Source: Trebonia sp963811335
GTDB lineage: Bacteria; Actinomycetota; Actinomycetes; Streptosporangiales; Streptosporangiaceae
NCBI GenBank assembly: GCA_963811335.1
Contig: CAWERB010000023.1
Coordinates: forward strand, 434,001-498,000
DNA length: 64,000 nucleotides
Direction of reading: 5' to 3'
The notes under the pieces are model-generated. The model was not told the DNA's origin. It saw only the letters and a program-made list of their open reading frames with translations, and did no database searches. Every line of letters starts with the position of its first letter. Position 1 is the stretch's first letter. Both the position numbers and the translations under genes were made by a program. Below are positions 9,720 to 18,700 of this stretch, in pieces.

Positions 9720-10070
9720 TCAGCCCTGCTTGGTCAGGCCCACGACGTGGCCTTGCGGGTCGGCGATCAGCGCGAAGGCCACGCCTGGTACGTGCTGCGG
9801 CTCCTGGATGACCCGGCCGCCGAGTTCCCTGGCCCGGCTCACGGCGCTGTCAACGTCATCGACCGCGATGAAGAAGGTGACCAGGTCGACACCGCCTTGC
9901 AACGGGCTTATCGCCGTGTACAGGGCGTCAGGCACCCCAGTGTCGACGAACGTGTAGCCGGGGATCGCGCCTTGGTCCGGATACGTCCACCCGAGCAGGT
10001 CAGCGAAGAACTTGCGGGTGGCGTCCGGGTCGGTCGACCGGATCTCAGCGTGCACGATTGGATGCGCCAT
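9720..10070 (-). CDS. VOC-superfamily protein (glyoxalase/bleomycin-resistance fold)
   Basis: A single-domain 116-residue VOC protein: opening PIVHAEIRSTDPDATRKFF, middle VDLVTFFIAVDDVDSAVSRA, and ending GVAFALIADPQGHVVGL, the usual beta-alpha-beta-beta-beta pattern repeated twice. His7 and Glu9 in VHAE, with residues in the second half, could form a metal site, but the family includes non-enzymatic binding proteins and the substrate is unknown. The start has a good AGGGAG ribosome site 6 bases before ATG. It is a monocistronic gene with its own hairpin terminator. Confidence 0.85.
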   Translation of the reverse strand: MAHPIVHAEIRSTDPDATRKFFADLLGWTYPDQGAIPGYTFVDTGVPDALYTAISPLQGGVDLVTFFIAVDDVDSAVSRARELGGRVIQEPQHVPGVAFALIADPQGHVVGLTKQG

Positions 10071-10312
10071 CTTTTGCTCCCTCGAAGGTAGCCAACGGGC
10101 GCCGCGGTGACGCCCTCCCTACCCGCACCACGAACGCGACCTGGGCGGATCCGACACGAGGAGCTGAGGAAACCGGGCTCGGCTAGCGGTCCGATAGTAA
10201 CCGACGGTACTGAACGGTGGCGTGGTGGACGCGGTCACCAAGCTGAGGCAGCCGGCTCGTCGGTGACGGCCTGGTCTACGTCTGCTACGAGATCGCCAGG
10301 GACACGCAGAGC

Positions 10313-10343
10313 GGGACGGGCGAAGCACGCGCCCGTTCTGGAT
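10313..10343. repeat. 31-base hairpin repeat, copy 1
   Basis: This 31-base segment matches 49471-49501 at 29 positions. It contains a perfect 7-base stem, ACGGGCG (10316-10322) with CGCCCGT (10330-10336), around a 7-base loop, followed by TCTGGAT. It stands 70 bases upstream of the flavin monooxygenase gene, in a 340-base gap that otherwise holds nothing I can assign. Confidence 0.6.
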
Positions 10344-10413
10344 CCTCCTTACTCTAGTGTGACTGGCTCAGCGCGCGCCGGCGGCCGTCCGCCGGGCCTA
10401 GCCAATAAGGTGG

Positions 10414-11589
10414 ATGGGAATCGTGAAGATCGACGAGTCGCGGCAGCTCTACGTCATCGGCGGCGGCCCGGCCGGGCTGGCCGCCGCCGCTGAACTGCGC
10501 CGGCGCGGGACGCGCCCGGTGATCCTGGAACGCGGCGAGCGGGTGGGCACCACCTGGCGCGCGGGCTACGACCGGCTGCACCTGCACACCGTGCGCGGTC
10601 TTTCCGGGCTGCCGGGCATCGCGATCCCCCGTAAGGCGGGCCGCTGGCCGTCGCGGGACGCCGTGATCGATTACCTGGAGCGCTACCGGGCCGGGCATGA
10701 GCTTGAGGTCCGCGGGGGCACCGAGGTGACGCGCATAGCCGCCGCGGAGCCGCGGGACGGTGACGGCACCCGGTGGATGATTCACACCCTGGCGGGCGAG
10801 CGGCTTCCGGCGCGGTCGGTCGTGATCGCGACCGGTCATGCCCACACTCCTTATGTGCCGGACCTGCCGGGTCGTGAGTCATTTACCGGCCAGCTGCGGC
10901 ACGCCCGTGAGTACCGCAGTCCGGCCCCGTTCGCCGGGCTCGACGTGCTCGTGATCGGCACGGGCAACAGCGGTTCCGAGATCGCTACCGACCTGTGCGA
11001 GGGAGGCGCCCGCCGGGTATGGATCGCGGTGCGGACCCCGCCGCAGATCGTGCGGCGCGATACGGCCGGGTGGCCCGCTCATGCCACCGGCATCCTGGTC
11101 AGCCGGCTGCCCGCCGCGCTGGTGGACCCGGTCGCCCGGCTGCAGCAGCGGCTCACGGTCCCGGACCTGACTCGCTACGGCATACCGCGACCGGATGACG
11201 GCCTCCTCTCGCGTGTCCGGCGCACCGGGGAGGTGCCCTTGCAGGACGTGGGGTTCATCGCAGCGGTGCGCAGCCGCAAGGTGACGCCCGTCGCGGCGGT
11301 GACCGGGTTCGAGGGCGGCAAGGTCCTGCTGGCCGACGGCTCGGCCATCGCCGCCCAGGCGGTGATCGCGGCGACCGGCTACCGGCGCGGGCTGGAGAAC
11401 ATGGTCGGTCACCTGGGGGTGCTCGACGAAATGGGGATGCCCAAGGTTCACGGCGGGCCGCCGGCCGCCCCGGGCCTGTTCTTCCTTGGCTATACCGTCT
11501 CGCTCAGGGGCATGCTGCGCGATATCGCCGCCGAGGCGCGCGGGCTCGCGGTCGCTGTGGCAGGCGACTACCAGCCGGGGCCGCGCTAA
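10414..11589 (+). CDS. Flavin-containing monooxygenase-type FAD/NADPH oxidoreductase
   Basis: A 391-residue two-dinucleotide-domain flavoprotein. The FAD Rossmann motif GGGPAG is at residues 16-21, a second GTGNSG motif for NADPH is near residue 182, and VVIATGH and VIAATGYR are the two ATG-type connecting motifs of the FMO/YUCCA/TrkA-like group. Proteins of this type oxygenate soft nucleophiles or ketones, or act as thioredoxin-reductase-like enzymes; a substrate cannot be named. ATG 10414 follows an AAGGTGG stretch. It is convergent with the methyltransferase at 11622 (32 bases between stops). Confidence 0.85.
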   Translation: MGIVKIDESRQLYVIGGGPAGLAAAAELRRRGTRPVILERGERVGTTWRAGYDRLHLHTVRGLSGLPGIAIPRKAGRWPSRDAVIDYLERYRAGHELEVRGGTEVTRIAAAEPRDGDGTRWMIHTLAGERLPARSVVIATGHAHTPYVPDLPGRESFTGQLRHAREYRSPAPFAGLDVLVIGTGNSGSEIATDLCEGGARRVWIAVRTPPQIVRRDTAGWPAHATGILVSRLPAALVDPVARLQQRLTVPDLTRYGIPRPDDGLLSRVRRTGEVPLQDVGFIAAVRSRKVTPVAAVTGFEGGKVLLADGSAIAAQAVIAATGYRRGLENMVGHLGVLDEMGMPKVHGGPPAAPGLFFLGYTVSLRGMLRDIAAEARGLAVAVAGDYQPGPR

Positions 11590-11621
11590 TCTGACGCGCG
11601 CACTCCCCCGCTCTGGCGTCG

Positions 11622-12464
11622 CTACTTCGTGCCGACGATGCACCGGGCCATACCGGGAATCCTTACCTTGCCGTTTTCCTCGTAGCTGCTGACCTCGGCG
11701 ATAACGGCTTCCGCGATCCGCTCCCTGGCCGGCTCGCCGACCTGCTGAATGGCCGCGACGGCGAGCGAGGCATGCTCGCTGATCATCTCCCAGTACTGTG
11801 CGGGCGATCGCGTCACCAGGTCGACGCCCACGTCCCACTCGGCGACGTCACGCAGCCCCGCGGCCTCGTAGAGGGCGCTGACCCGTCCCGGGGCAGCGAA
11901 CCGGAACATGCCAGGCGCGTCCGGGCCCGCCGGAGGCAGCGCCGCCTCCGTCGCGATGGCCCGCATGGCGATCGTCGTCCACGGGTTTTCCTCAGGCCCG
12001 GCCCAGATCGACGAGCACAGGCGCCCGCCCGGCCGCAGGACGCGCGCGAACTCGGCGGTCGCCGCGGCGACGTCGGGGAAGAACATGTACCCGAACCGCA
12101 CCGAGACACTGTTGAATGCCGCGTCAGCGAACGGCAGGTCGTCGGCGCTGCACACCACGGCTTCGAAATTGGCGATCCCTTGCGCGCCTGCCCTGCGCAC
12201 CGCGATGCCGAGCATCTGCGCCGCGAGGTCGGTCAAGACCACCTGCCCCCGCGGCGCGAGCCTGGCTACGGTCAGCCCCGGCTCGCCCGTGCCCGCGGCG
12301 ATGTCGAGGTGCCGCTGGTCATCGGCGATGCCGAGCCGCTCGATCATGGCCGTGCCGACCGGGCCCAGCTGGTCCATGATGACCGCGTCCCACTTCTCCC
12401 ACCCCGCGGCAAGCCCGGCCCACGCCGCCCGCTGCACGTCCCTGACCTCATCGCCGCTCGGCAT
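11622..12464 (-). CDS. Class I SAM-dependent methyltransferase (UbiE/Methyltransf_11 type)
   Basis: A 280-residue methyltransferase. Motif I is HLDIAAGTGEPGLTVARL (about residues 54-71), the acidic end of strand 2 is VVLTDLAAQML, the motif II/III region is VVCSADDLPFADAAFNSVS, and LRPGGRL follows strand 5. This is the normal order for the UbiE-like group, which methylates small molecules in the cytosol. The first ~45 residues (AAWAGLAAGWEKWDAVIMDQ) are the usual helical cap. A run of G residues upstream of ATG 12464 serves as ribosome site. It is divergent from the small gene at 12564. No pathway neighbours. Confidence 0.9.
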   Translation of the reverse strand: MPSGDEVRDVQRAAWAGLAAGWEKWDAVIMDQLGPVGTAMIERLGIADDQRHLDIAAGTGEPGLTVARLAPRGQVVLTDLAAQMLGIAVRRAGAQGIANFEAVVCSADDLPFADAAFNSVSVRFGYMFFPDVAAATAEFARVLRPGGRLCSSIWAGPEENPWTTIAMRAIATEAALPPAGPDAPGMFRFAAPGRVSALYEAAGLRDVAEWDVGVDLVTRSPAQYWEMISEHASLAVAAIQQVGEPARERIAEAVIAEVSSYEENGKVRIPGMARCIVGTK

Positions 12465-12551
12465 CCGCCCCCCCGCCAGTCACAAGGGGAGTTTCGCACA
12501 ACGGCCCCGCCGGGCCGGGCCACCGCCTAGATCAACTGGCCCACGGGGTAA

Positions 12552-12563
12552 TAGCATCCGGGC
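12552..12563 (+). promoter_or_regulatory. Probable leaderless -10 element
   Basis: TAGCAT at 12552-12557 fits the actinobacterial TANNNT -10 box and ends 6 bases before ATG 12564, the spacing expected if transcription starts at the start codon. No ribosome site is seen. Confidence 0.45.
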
Positions 12564-12902
12564 ATGTTCGGCACAGAATGGGAGCCCGCGACCGCCACGA
12601 TCGTCGCGAAGAAGTTTCATGAAAGCGGCGACACCACGGGGACGTGGGAGTACGTCGCTGACGTGGCGACCGCATCGGGCGCGACGTTCCGCGCCAGGCT
12701 GAAGCAGCCCATGCTGATGTCACATGTCATACGGCTGCAAGTGGGGGCCGTCGTCAACGTGCTGGCCGACGTCAAGCACCAGCACGCGAAATTCGATAAG
12801 TCTGACCCGAAGGTAAGCGGGGCTGACGTGCACCGCGCCAACAAGGACAAGTTCGACGAGGCGCTGCGCCAGCCGCCGGGCACGCCACCTCCTGGGACTT
12901 AG
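12564..12902 (+). CDS. Small conserved-looking protein of unknown function
   Basis: I do not recognise this 112-residue protein. It reads as a soluble beta-rich domain (FGTEWEPATATIVAKKFHES, then WEYVADVATASGATFRARL and VGAVVNVLADVKHQHAKFD) followed by a polar tail ending in Pro/Gly. Codon use is natural, with strong third-position GC, and the antisense frames are not better. The upstream TANNNT element supports a leaderless start. It could be a small nucleic-acid or ligand binding domain, but no motif shows this. Confidence 0.65.
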   Translation: MFGTEWEPATATIVAKKFHESGDTTGTWEYVADVATASGATFRARLKQPMLMSHVIRLQVGAVVNVLADVKHQHAKFDKSDPKVSGADVHRANKDKFDEALRQPPGTPPPGT

Positions 12903-13056
12903 GCCATCAGCGCGCCCGGGCATCCTCGTCCGTCAGTACATGGCACGCTGTGGTGGTGGGTACCGAGGTGACCGATGTGGCGGCGACGGTGGCGAGTTAT
13001 GCGCGGGTGATGATGAGGCCCTGTGATCTCTTGCCGGCTGACTTGTCACCTACCAG

Positions 13057-14379
13057 TTAAGCCGAGGACCCTGTTGGCGGAAACAGCCGCAAACCGCAAA
13101 CCCCATCGCCCAGGCCGATCACCGGCCGTCCGCGGACGCCCGTGATCGCGCCAGGAGTCACGGGCAACGGCCAGGGCAACGTCGGCGTGCACGGTGACCG
13201 GGTGTTACGCGACAACCGGTGCGCCGCCGTCGTCGACGGCCGCAGCACGATGGACTGACAGGCCGTACTCGTGGTGCCCGGGGCGATGTCAGCTGCGCGG
13301 GATTCCGACGGCACTCCCGCTGCGCTGGCCCGGCGCAGTGACGGATCGTATCGGGGCGCGCAGGCCAAATGCGTGCAGGCGTTGCGCCGCGGTTGCGGCG
13401 GGGATGGCGCAGTACGCCGGCTGGGGGCTGCCTGGATCACCTGCGGGTCGTTGCGGACGCGCCGGGCCCATTCCGCCACGGCCAGCGCGTCGCCCGGGCG
13501 GTGCTGCGGGTCCTTGGCGGTCAGCGCTGCGATCAGTTCTGTGACCGGCGCGGGCACCGTGCCCGGCAGCGGCGGCAGCGGCCGGTCCCGGTGCGCGAGG
13601 GCGACTGCCTGCGGGCTGCCCTGGAACGGCGGGCGCCCGGTCAGGCATTCGTAGGCGGTCATCCCCAGGCCGTACAGGTCGCTGGCGGGGGTGGAGGGCA
13701 GGCCGGCCATCCGCTCCGGCGAGAGGTAGGCCAGGGTGCCCATCACCAGGCCGGCCTGGGTCACCGGGACCGCGCCTATGGCTGCGGCGATCCCGAAGTC
13801 GGTGATCTTGACCCGGTTGCCGTCAACTAGCACGTTTCCTGGCTTTACGTCGCAGTGCACGATCCCGGCCGCATGGGCGCACGCCAGCGCCTCGGCCGCC
13901 TGCGTGATCAGGCCAAGGACACGGCGGGGCGACAGCGTGCCCTCCGCGCGCAGGACCGCGGCGAGCGAGGGGCCCGCCATGTACTCCATCACCAGGTAGG
14001 GCACGCCGCCGTCCGAGCCGTCGTGGTAGTCGCGGACCTGGACCACGCCAGGATGCGACAGCAGGCCCGCGAGCCTGCCCTCCCGCAGCAACAGGTCCCG
14101 GAACTCCGGGTGGCCGGCGAATTCCGGGCGCAGCACCTTCACCGCGACGACCCGGTCAAGCCGGGTGTCGCGCGCCCGCCACACCTCCCCCATCCCGCCG
14201 GTCCCGACCCGGACCTCCGGCAGGTAACGCCCCCTCAGCGGCGGCGGGGCGCTCAGCGCATGTTCCCGTGCCGCCCCCGAAGGTCCCGGCCCGGTACAGC
14301 CGCGCGGGCGCCAGTACCGCGGGAACGGCGTCCCGCCGTCATGGGCGGCGGCCACTGTGACCTGGTTTATCATGACCAT
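13057..14379 (-). CDS. Ser/Thr protein kinase, non-RD, without sensor domain
   Basis: A Hanks-type kinase catalytic domain spans about residues 50-310: glycine loop GTGGMGEVW (59-67), ATP-binding Lys81 in VAVKV, alpha-C Glu100, catalytic loop HCDVKPGN (175-182) and DFG at 194-196, then GTLAYLSPE and the DLYGLG helix. The Arg before the catalytic Asp is replaced by Cys176, so it is a non-RD kinase and is probably not controlled by activation-loop phosphorylation in the usual way. After about residue 312 comes a Pro/Ser/Arg-rich tail with no membrane helix and no PASTA or other sensor repeats; the tail is of lower coding quality and may reflect a frame error. Substrate unknown. Confidence 0.85.
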   Translation of the reverse strand: MVMINQVTVAAAHDGGTPFPRYWRPRGCTGPGPSGAAREHALSAPPPLRGRYLPEVRVGTGGMGEVWRARDTRLDRVVAVKVLRPEFAGHPEFRDLLLREGRLAGLLSHPGVVQVRDYHDGSDGGVPYLVMEYMAGPSLAAVLRAEGTLSPRRVLGLITQAAEALACAHAAGIVHCDVKPGNVLVDGNRVKITDFGIAAAIGAVPVTQAGLVMGTLAYLSPERMAGLPSTPASDLYGLGMTAYECLTGRPPFQGSPQAVALAHRDRPLPPLPGTVPAPVTELIAALTAKDPQHRPGDALAVAEWARRVRNDPQVIQAAPSRRTAPSPPQPRRNACTHLACAPRYDPSLRRASAAGVPSESRAADIAPGTTSTACQSIVLRPSTTAAHRLSRNTRSPCTPTLPWPLPVTPGAITGVRGRPVIGLGDGVCGLRLFPPTGSSA

Positions 14380-15074
14380 CCCTGTGTCCGGAGGAGGCGG
14401 GCGTCGCGGGGTGCCCGTGCTAGCGGGCCGGATCAGCGGATCAGACGGTCAGGCGAGTCGCTGGCGGTCGTAAACACCATCTCAGGCCATCCAGCCGGGG
14501 ATCATGACGAAGGCCCTTCACTGTGGCGGAGGCGCCGGGTATGACCCGGCTGGTCACTGGCAAGTAAATCCTGGCGGGTGGGGCGGTGGAAATGAGCAAC
14601 CTGAGCATGGCCAATCAGCAGAACCGATCAACTTGCAACCCGCGCCGACGGGACAGGCCCTGAGGCACCCCCAGGGGCGGCCAAGGGGCGGCCACGAAAG
14701 TAGGCTCGCCTGGCCCGGCCGCCCTGCGCGGAGCCGTGGGGGGCCGGCGGAGTCGGCGGTCGCTGCCTGCGGGCCATCCGTCATCCTTGAGCGGCGCCTG
14801 CCTGGAGGGACAACCGCAGCCTGACCGGTCCTCGCCAGGCCGGGCTTGGCGAGCCCGGCGGCTGGCAGACCGCCCCCCAAAGCGGATCAGGCCGGCGACT
14901 TGGACCTGCTGACAGCCAGTTGGAAAGGTCCGTGGGCCCAGGTTTTGGGTGCCGGGGCGTATGCTAGGAGGAGTACTTGCTCAGGCAGCCTGAACGAGTT
15001 CCTGATCGGGTCTAGACCATACGCCAGTCTCGACACCGCCTTGCTGCAATTCCTGCGTCCGCCAGGCGGGACTG
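14380..15074. other. Intergenic region, no gene seen
   Basis: About 700 bases between the kinase start and the membrane protein. I see no reading frame with natural composition in any phase and no RNA gene. A short perfect palindrome, GAAGGCCCTTC at about 14510, is the only structure noted. Confidence 0.5.
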
Positions 15075-15801
15075 ATGACTGCAGAGACAGCGAGAGCACC
15101 TGATGACGGCGTTGGGACTTCCCCGGCTGCCGGTGCCCTCATGGCCGGGGACCTGGAAGTCCCCAGGCCGCTGCGGCTGGTCCTGACGGCGGGCTGGAAC
15201 CTGGCCGAGTCAGCCGGGCTGCCGGTGGCCGCCTACGCGGTCGCCGCGTGGGCCGGCGGCCGGGACGCGGGCCTGATCGCAGGGCTCGCGGCCATCTGGC
15301 TCACGGCGGTCATCCGCAAGGTCGTGACCGGATCGGTGCCGAGCCTGCTGACGATTTCCGCGGTGGTGCTCACGGTGCAGGCCGCGGTGGTGCTCGCCAC
15401 CGGCGAGCTGTGGCTGTTCCTGTTGCAGTTCCCGCTCGCGAACCTGGCCATGTGCTTGCTGTTCGCGCGGACGGCGGGCGGCCCGGACCCGCTCGTTGCG
15501 CGACTGGCCGCCGAGGTGATCGCGCTACGGGCAGCGGGCCGTCCCTCACCCGGGGCTGCACCGCTTCTTCCAGGGCGCAACCTGGCTGTGGGCCGGGGTC
15601 TTCCTGCTGCTCACCGCCGCCCTGGCGGTCCTGATGGTCACCGAGCCTGCCGAGGTGTTCCTCATCCTCTCGACCGCCGTTACCATCGCGCTCGTCGCCG
15701 CCGGGACCGGCGCGTCCGCGCTGTGGTTCCTCTCGGTCCTGCGCAGGCTCGGCCTCAGGCTCTGTTTCGCGCAGCCTGAGCCGCCTCCGGCAGTGCCCTG
15801 A
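15075..15801 (+). pseudogene. VC0807-like integral membrane protein, one frameshift
   Basis: The first frame gives about 150 residues with four hydrophobic segments (LRLVLTAGWNLAESAGLP through FPLANLAMCLLFARTAGG). Near 15530, in a run of three G, the frame shifts by +1 and continues as RAVPHPGLHRFFQGATWLW with two more membrane helices (FLLLTAALAVLMV, VFLILSTAVTIALVAAGTG), ending with TGA at 15799-15801. Joined, the protein has ~240 residues and six helices, with the ARLA...HRFF cytoplasmic linker typical of VC0807-family proteins. Function of that family is not established. Removing one G would restore the gene exactly, which makes a base-calling error as likely as a mutation. Confidence 0.6.
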
Positions 15802-15919
15802 ATACAAGCGTTCCCGCCATCGTGCAGCAGCGCGGCTCCGCTTCCAGCCGGCTGCAAGCCCCGCCTCCGCGAGCGGAAGGCGCGCCGCCCGGCTGGCGAC
15901 CCGCAGCCTGCGATGATGA

Positions 15920-16050
15920 TTGCGGCTCCGGGTGACCCCCGACGAGGCATTCGTCATAGAGCGCCGCTACGCCCGCGACCACAACACCGGCTCACCGACC
16001 TGTCCGGCGACGTCATCCGCGGCACGGCGCGCACCATCCGCGGCAAGTAG
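15920..16050 (+). pseudogene. Remnant of an ANTAR-domain RNA-binding regulator
   Basis: The translated stretch RVTPDEAFVIERRYARDHNT, then after a one-base deletion RLTDLSGDVIRGTARTIRGK and TAG at 16048, matches the pattern of a C-terminal ANTAR helix bundle (xxxxADEAFxxLRxxARxxNxxLxDLA). No upstream GAF or receiver domain is visible, so it would be a decayed 3' fragment. The match rests on pattern memory over ~45 residues only. The rest of the gap from 15802 to 16517 shows no other feature. Confidence 0.4.
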
Positions 16051-16517
16051 CCTGCGACGGCCGCGGGCCGCATCCGCCGTCGCCGCCAGGGCGGGGCCGT
16101 GACTCGCTCATGTCGTGTGTGGTCTCAGGACTTCCTTGACCGTTCATTCTCAGCAGGTGCTTGCCGTCTCCAGGGGCCGAGCTTGCTGGCCATGGTCGTC
16201 CGCACGCGGCGCCGGCCGGGTCGGCGGGGGCCAGCTGCGCGGGCGCCGGCCATGCCCGGTGGTGACGGGCAGGGCGAGGTCTCTGCCAGGGCGCCAGGGT
16301 CATCTGCGAAGAAGGACAACAGCAGCACAGGTTGCCCGTCGGCCGTGCTGAGTCCTTGCCGTTCGCTCCCCGTGCGGGGAGCCCGCGTCCGGCGCAATCG
16401 CCGGTGGCAGGATATTGCGGCGTTGGCGCGGGTGACGGCGCAGGCTTCCTGGCGTAGGCTTACCCGCAGGAGCGAGAAGCCGTAGGTGCGTGCCGAGACC
16501 CCGCAGGCGTCCCAAAG

Positions 16518-16900
16518 ATGACAGCGAGGGCCATGCCCGGGGTCAGTACAGAGAAGAGTGCGCGTGCAGGCTGCGTGGTCGTCGCGCTGCGCGGAGAGCT
16601 CGACGTGTGCACTGCCGCAGACGGCTTGAGCGCGCTCACCGCCCCGGCCGCAGCCGGGGTACAGATAATCGTTGACCTGGCCGAGCTGGCCTTCATGGAC
16701 TGCTACTCGCTGAACGAGATCATGGCAGCCCGGGAGCAGGCCCGGCGGGCGGGCGGCGACCTGGTGCTGGCCGGCCCAGCCGATCGTGCTCCGCCTGCTC
16801 GCCCTGTGCGACGTGGTCGGTCAGTCGCGGGCTGGTATTCGCCAGCGTGGACGACGCGGCCCGCGGGGCCGGGAGCGCTCCGGCTGCCCTGGTGATGTCG
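16518..16900 (+). pseudogene. STAS-domain anti-sigma factor antagonist-like protein, two frameshifts
   Basis: The first frame encodes a STAS core: VVVALRGELDVCTAADGLSA, IIVDLAELAFMDCYSLNEIM (position of the phosphorylatable Ser/Thr region) and GGDLVLAGP. A +1 shift near 16780 gives QPIVLRLLALCDVV, and a second +1 shift near 16830 gives LVFASVDDAARGAGSAPAAL. No stop is reached in the last frame before it runs antisense into the exporter gene, so the 3' boundary is arbitrary. STAS antagonists bind anti-sigma kinases of the RsbW type; none is encoded nearby. Confidence 0.6.
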
Positions 16901-17059
16901 GGGGCGGCGGGCGGTGCCGCGGCCTCGCTGGCCGGGTCCGGGATTCGGCAGGCGAGGGCCTGCGGGCACGGATCAGGGGACGGGAACCGGATACGGGCCA
17001 CGGACAGGGGGCGAAGAAAAACGACGATCCTGGACGGGCCGGTGGGAGGGGTTACGCCA

Positions 17060-18700
17060 CTAGTAATCCCTGCTCTCCTCCCCTCGCAGCAGCCGACGGT
17101 AGTACCTCTGCTCGCTTCTGGTGATGATCACCGGGTCGCTAGGTTCCGGCGCAAAGTAGTCCCGAGACTGCCAGCCGGTCAGGTACCGCGGAACCCAGCG
17201 GGGCTCCTGCGTCGTCTCCTGGTCGTCGGGTGCCCAGGCCCAGGACCCCGGCCGCTGCGCCGGCCCCGGCTGGAACCCCGGCGTTGCCTGCGGCATCTCG
17301 GTGTCGAGGCTCACCGCGATGTGCGGCGACAGGGTGCGCGTTGCCGCAAGGCCAAGCAAGAGCACAAGGCCGCCGCACCCGGTCAGCACGAGCCAGGCAG
17401 GGCGGCTCGCGGGCACGAACCCCGTTGTGACGGGCCCGTGCAGGTTCGCGTTCAGGATCGAGCCGGTCACCGCGACGCCCAGTGCCAGGCCCATTTGCCG
17501 GCTGGCGGACGCGATGCCCGACGCCAGTCCCGCCTGGCCGGACGGCATTGCCGCGACCGCGGCGGTACTGATCTGGCCGTCGATCATGCCCAGGCCGACG
17601 CCGAGCAGCAGGAAGGCGGTCATGAGGTAGGCGTCACCCGACGACCCGGTCAGCCGGGACATCGCGGCCATGCTCAGCGTCAGCGCCGTGCCGCCCAGTG
17701 TCAGCGGTACCCGCAGGCCGTAACGGGCGGCGAGCCGTGCCGCGGGCAGCGGGCAGACCACCATCGCCACGGCGGCCGGCAGCAGATGCGCTCCGGCATC
17801 CAGCGCTGACAGTCCCCGCACATCCTGCAGGTAGATCGTGGCGAGGAAGAGAAAGCCGCCGAGGCTGCCGAACCCGCACACGCCGGTAAGGACAGCTCCG
17901 GTGAACGGCAGGCGGCGAAAGTAGCGGGGATCGATCAACGGCTCCGTCCTATTCAGCTCCCACAGGAACAGGGCCGCGAACGCCACGGCCGCCACCCCGA
18001 ACAGGCCGCGGATCCTGGCCCCGCCCCACCCGGCGTGGGGACCCTCGATAATCGCGTAAACCAGGGAAGCGAGCACGATGATCACCAGGACCTGGGCGAC
18101 CGGGTCGGGCCTGCGGCGGGCCAGGGCGCGCGACTCCGGCATGAACCGGGCGGTCAGGGCGATGGCGACCAGCCCGACCGGGACGTTCACCCAGAAGACC
18201 GCCCGCCAGCCGACCGTGCCCGTCAGCATCCCGCCGATGACCGGCCCGAGCGCCATGCTCACGCCGGACACGCTGACCCACACCCCGATCGCCCGGGCCC
18301 GCTCGGCCCGGCCCTTAAAGACGTCAGAGATAATCGAGACCGCAACCGGGTTCAGCATCGACGCGCCTACCGCCTGCAGCATGCGGAACGCGACCAGCCA
18401 GCCGAGGCTGGGCGCCGCGGAGCACAACGCGGAGCTCACCGAGAACATGGTCACGCCCACCAGGAAGACCCGGCGGCGCCCGAACCGGTCGGCGGCAGCG
18501 CCCGCGGACATCACCAGGCTGGCCAGGACCATCGTGTAGCCATCTACGATCCACTGCAGCCCGGACACGGACGCGTTCAGTCCCTTGCCGATCGTCGGCA
18601 GCGCAACGTTCACGATCGTGCTGTCGATGCCCCACATGAACAGGCTCAGGCAGCAGATGCCAAGAATAAGGCGGCGGCGTCTGTAGCTAATCTCTGGCAC
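17060..18700 (-). CDS. DHA2-family MFS drug exporter (EmrB/QacA type, 14 segments)
   Basis: A 546-residue MFS protein with the DHA2 hallmarks: FMWGIDSTIVNVALPTIG in helix 1 with motif D1, GAAADRFGRRRVFLVG motif A (about residues 65-80), SMLNPVAVSIISDVF, and motif C-like ALGPVIGGMLTGTVGWRAVFWVNVP. About 14 hydrophobic helices are visible, then a 75-residue hydrophilic tail rich in Pro, Arg and Asp ending RRLLRGEESRDY, which is longer than usual. Likely proton-driven efflux at the cytoplasmic membrane; substrate unknown. The upstream gap is AT-rich and may hold its operator. Confidence 0.9.
   Translation of the reverse strand: MPEISYRRRRLILGICCLSLFMWGIDSTIVNVALPTIGKGLNASVSGLQWIVDGYTMVLASLVMSAGAAADRFGRRRVFLVGVTMFSVSSALCSAAPSLGWLVAFRMLQAVGASMLNPVAVSIISDVFKGRAERARAIGVWVSVSGVSMALGPVIGGMLTGTVGWRAVFWVNVPVGLVAIALTARFMPESRALARRRPDPVAQVLVIIVLASLVYAIIEGPHAGWGGARIRGLFGVAAVAFAALFLWELNRTEPLIDPRYFRRLPFTGAVLTGVCGFGSLGGFLFLATIYLQDVRGLSALDAGAHLLPAAVAMVVCPLPAARLAARYGLRVPLTLGGTALTLSMAAMSRLTGSSGDAYLMTAFLLLGVGLGMIDGQISTAAVAAMPSGQAGLASGIASASRQMGLALGVAVTGSILNANLHGPVTTGFVPASRPAWLVLTGCGGLVLLLGLAATRTLSPHIAVSLDTEMPQATPGFQPGPAQRPGSWAWAPDDQETTQEPRWVPRYLTGWQSRDYFAPEPSDPVIITRSEQRYYRRLLRGEESRDY

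Noticed and set aside
10200..10360. Possible coding remnant reading GLVYVCYEIARDTQSG in the gap before the flavin monooxygenase
   Set aside because: Plausible-looking over about 30 codons only, with no start, no family match and a stop inside the same phase upstream.
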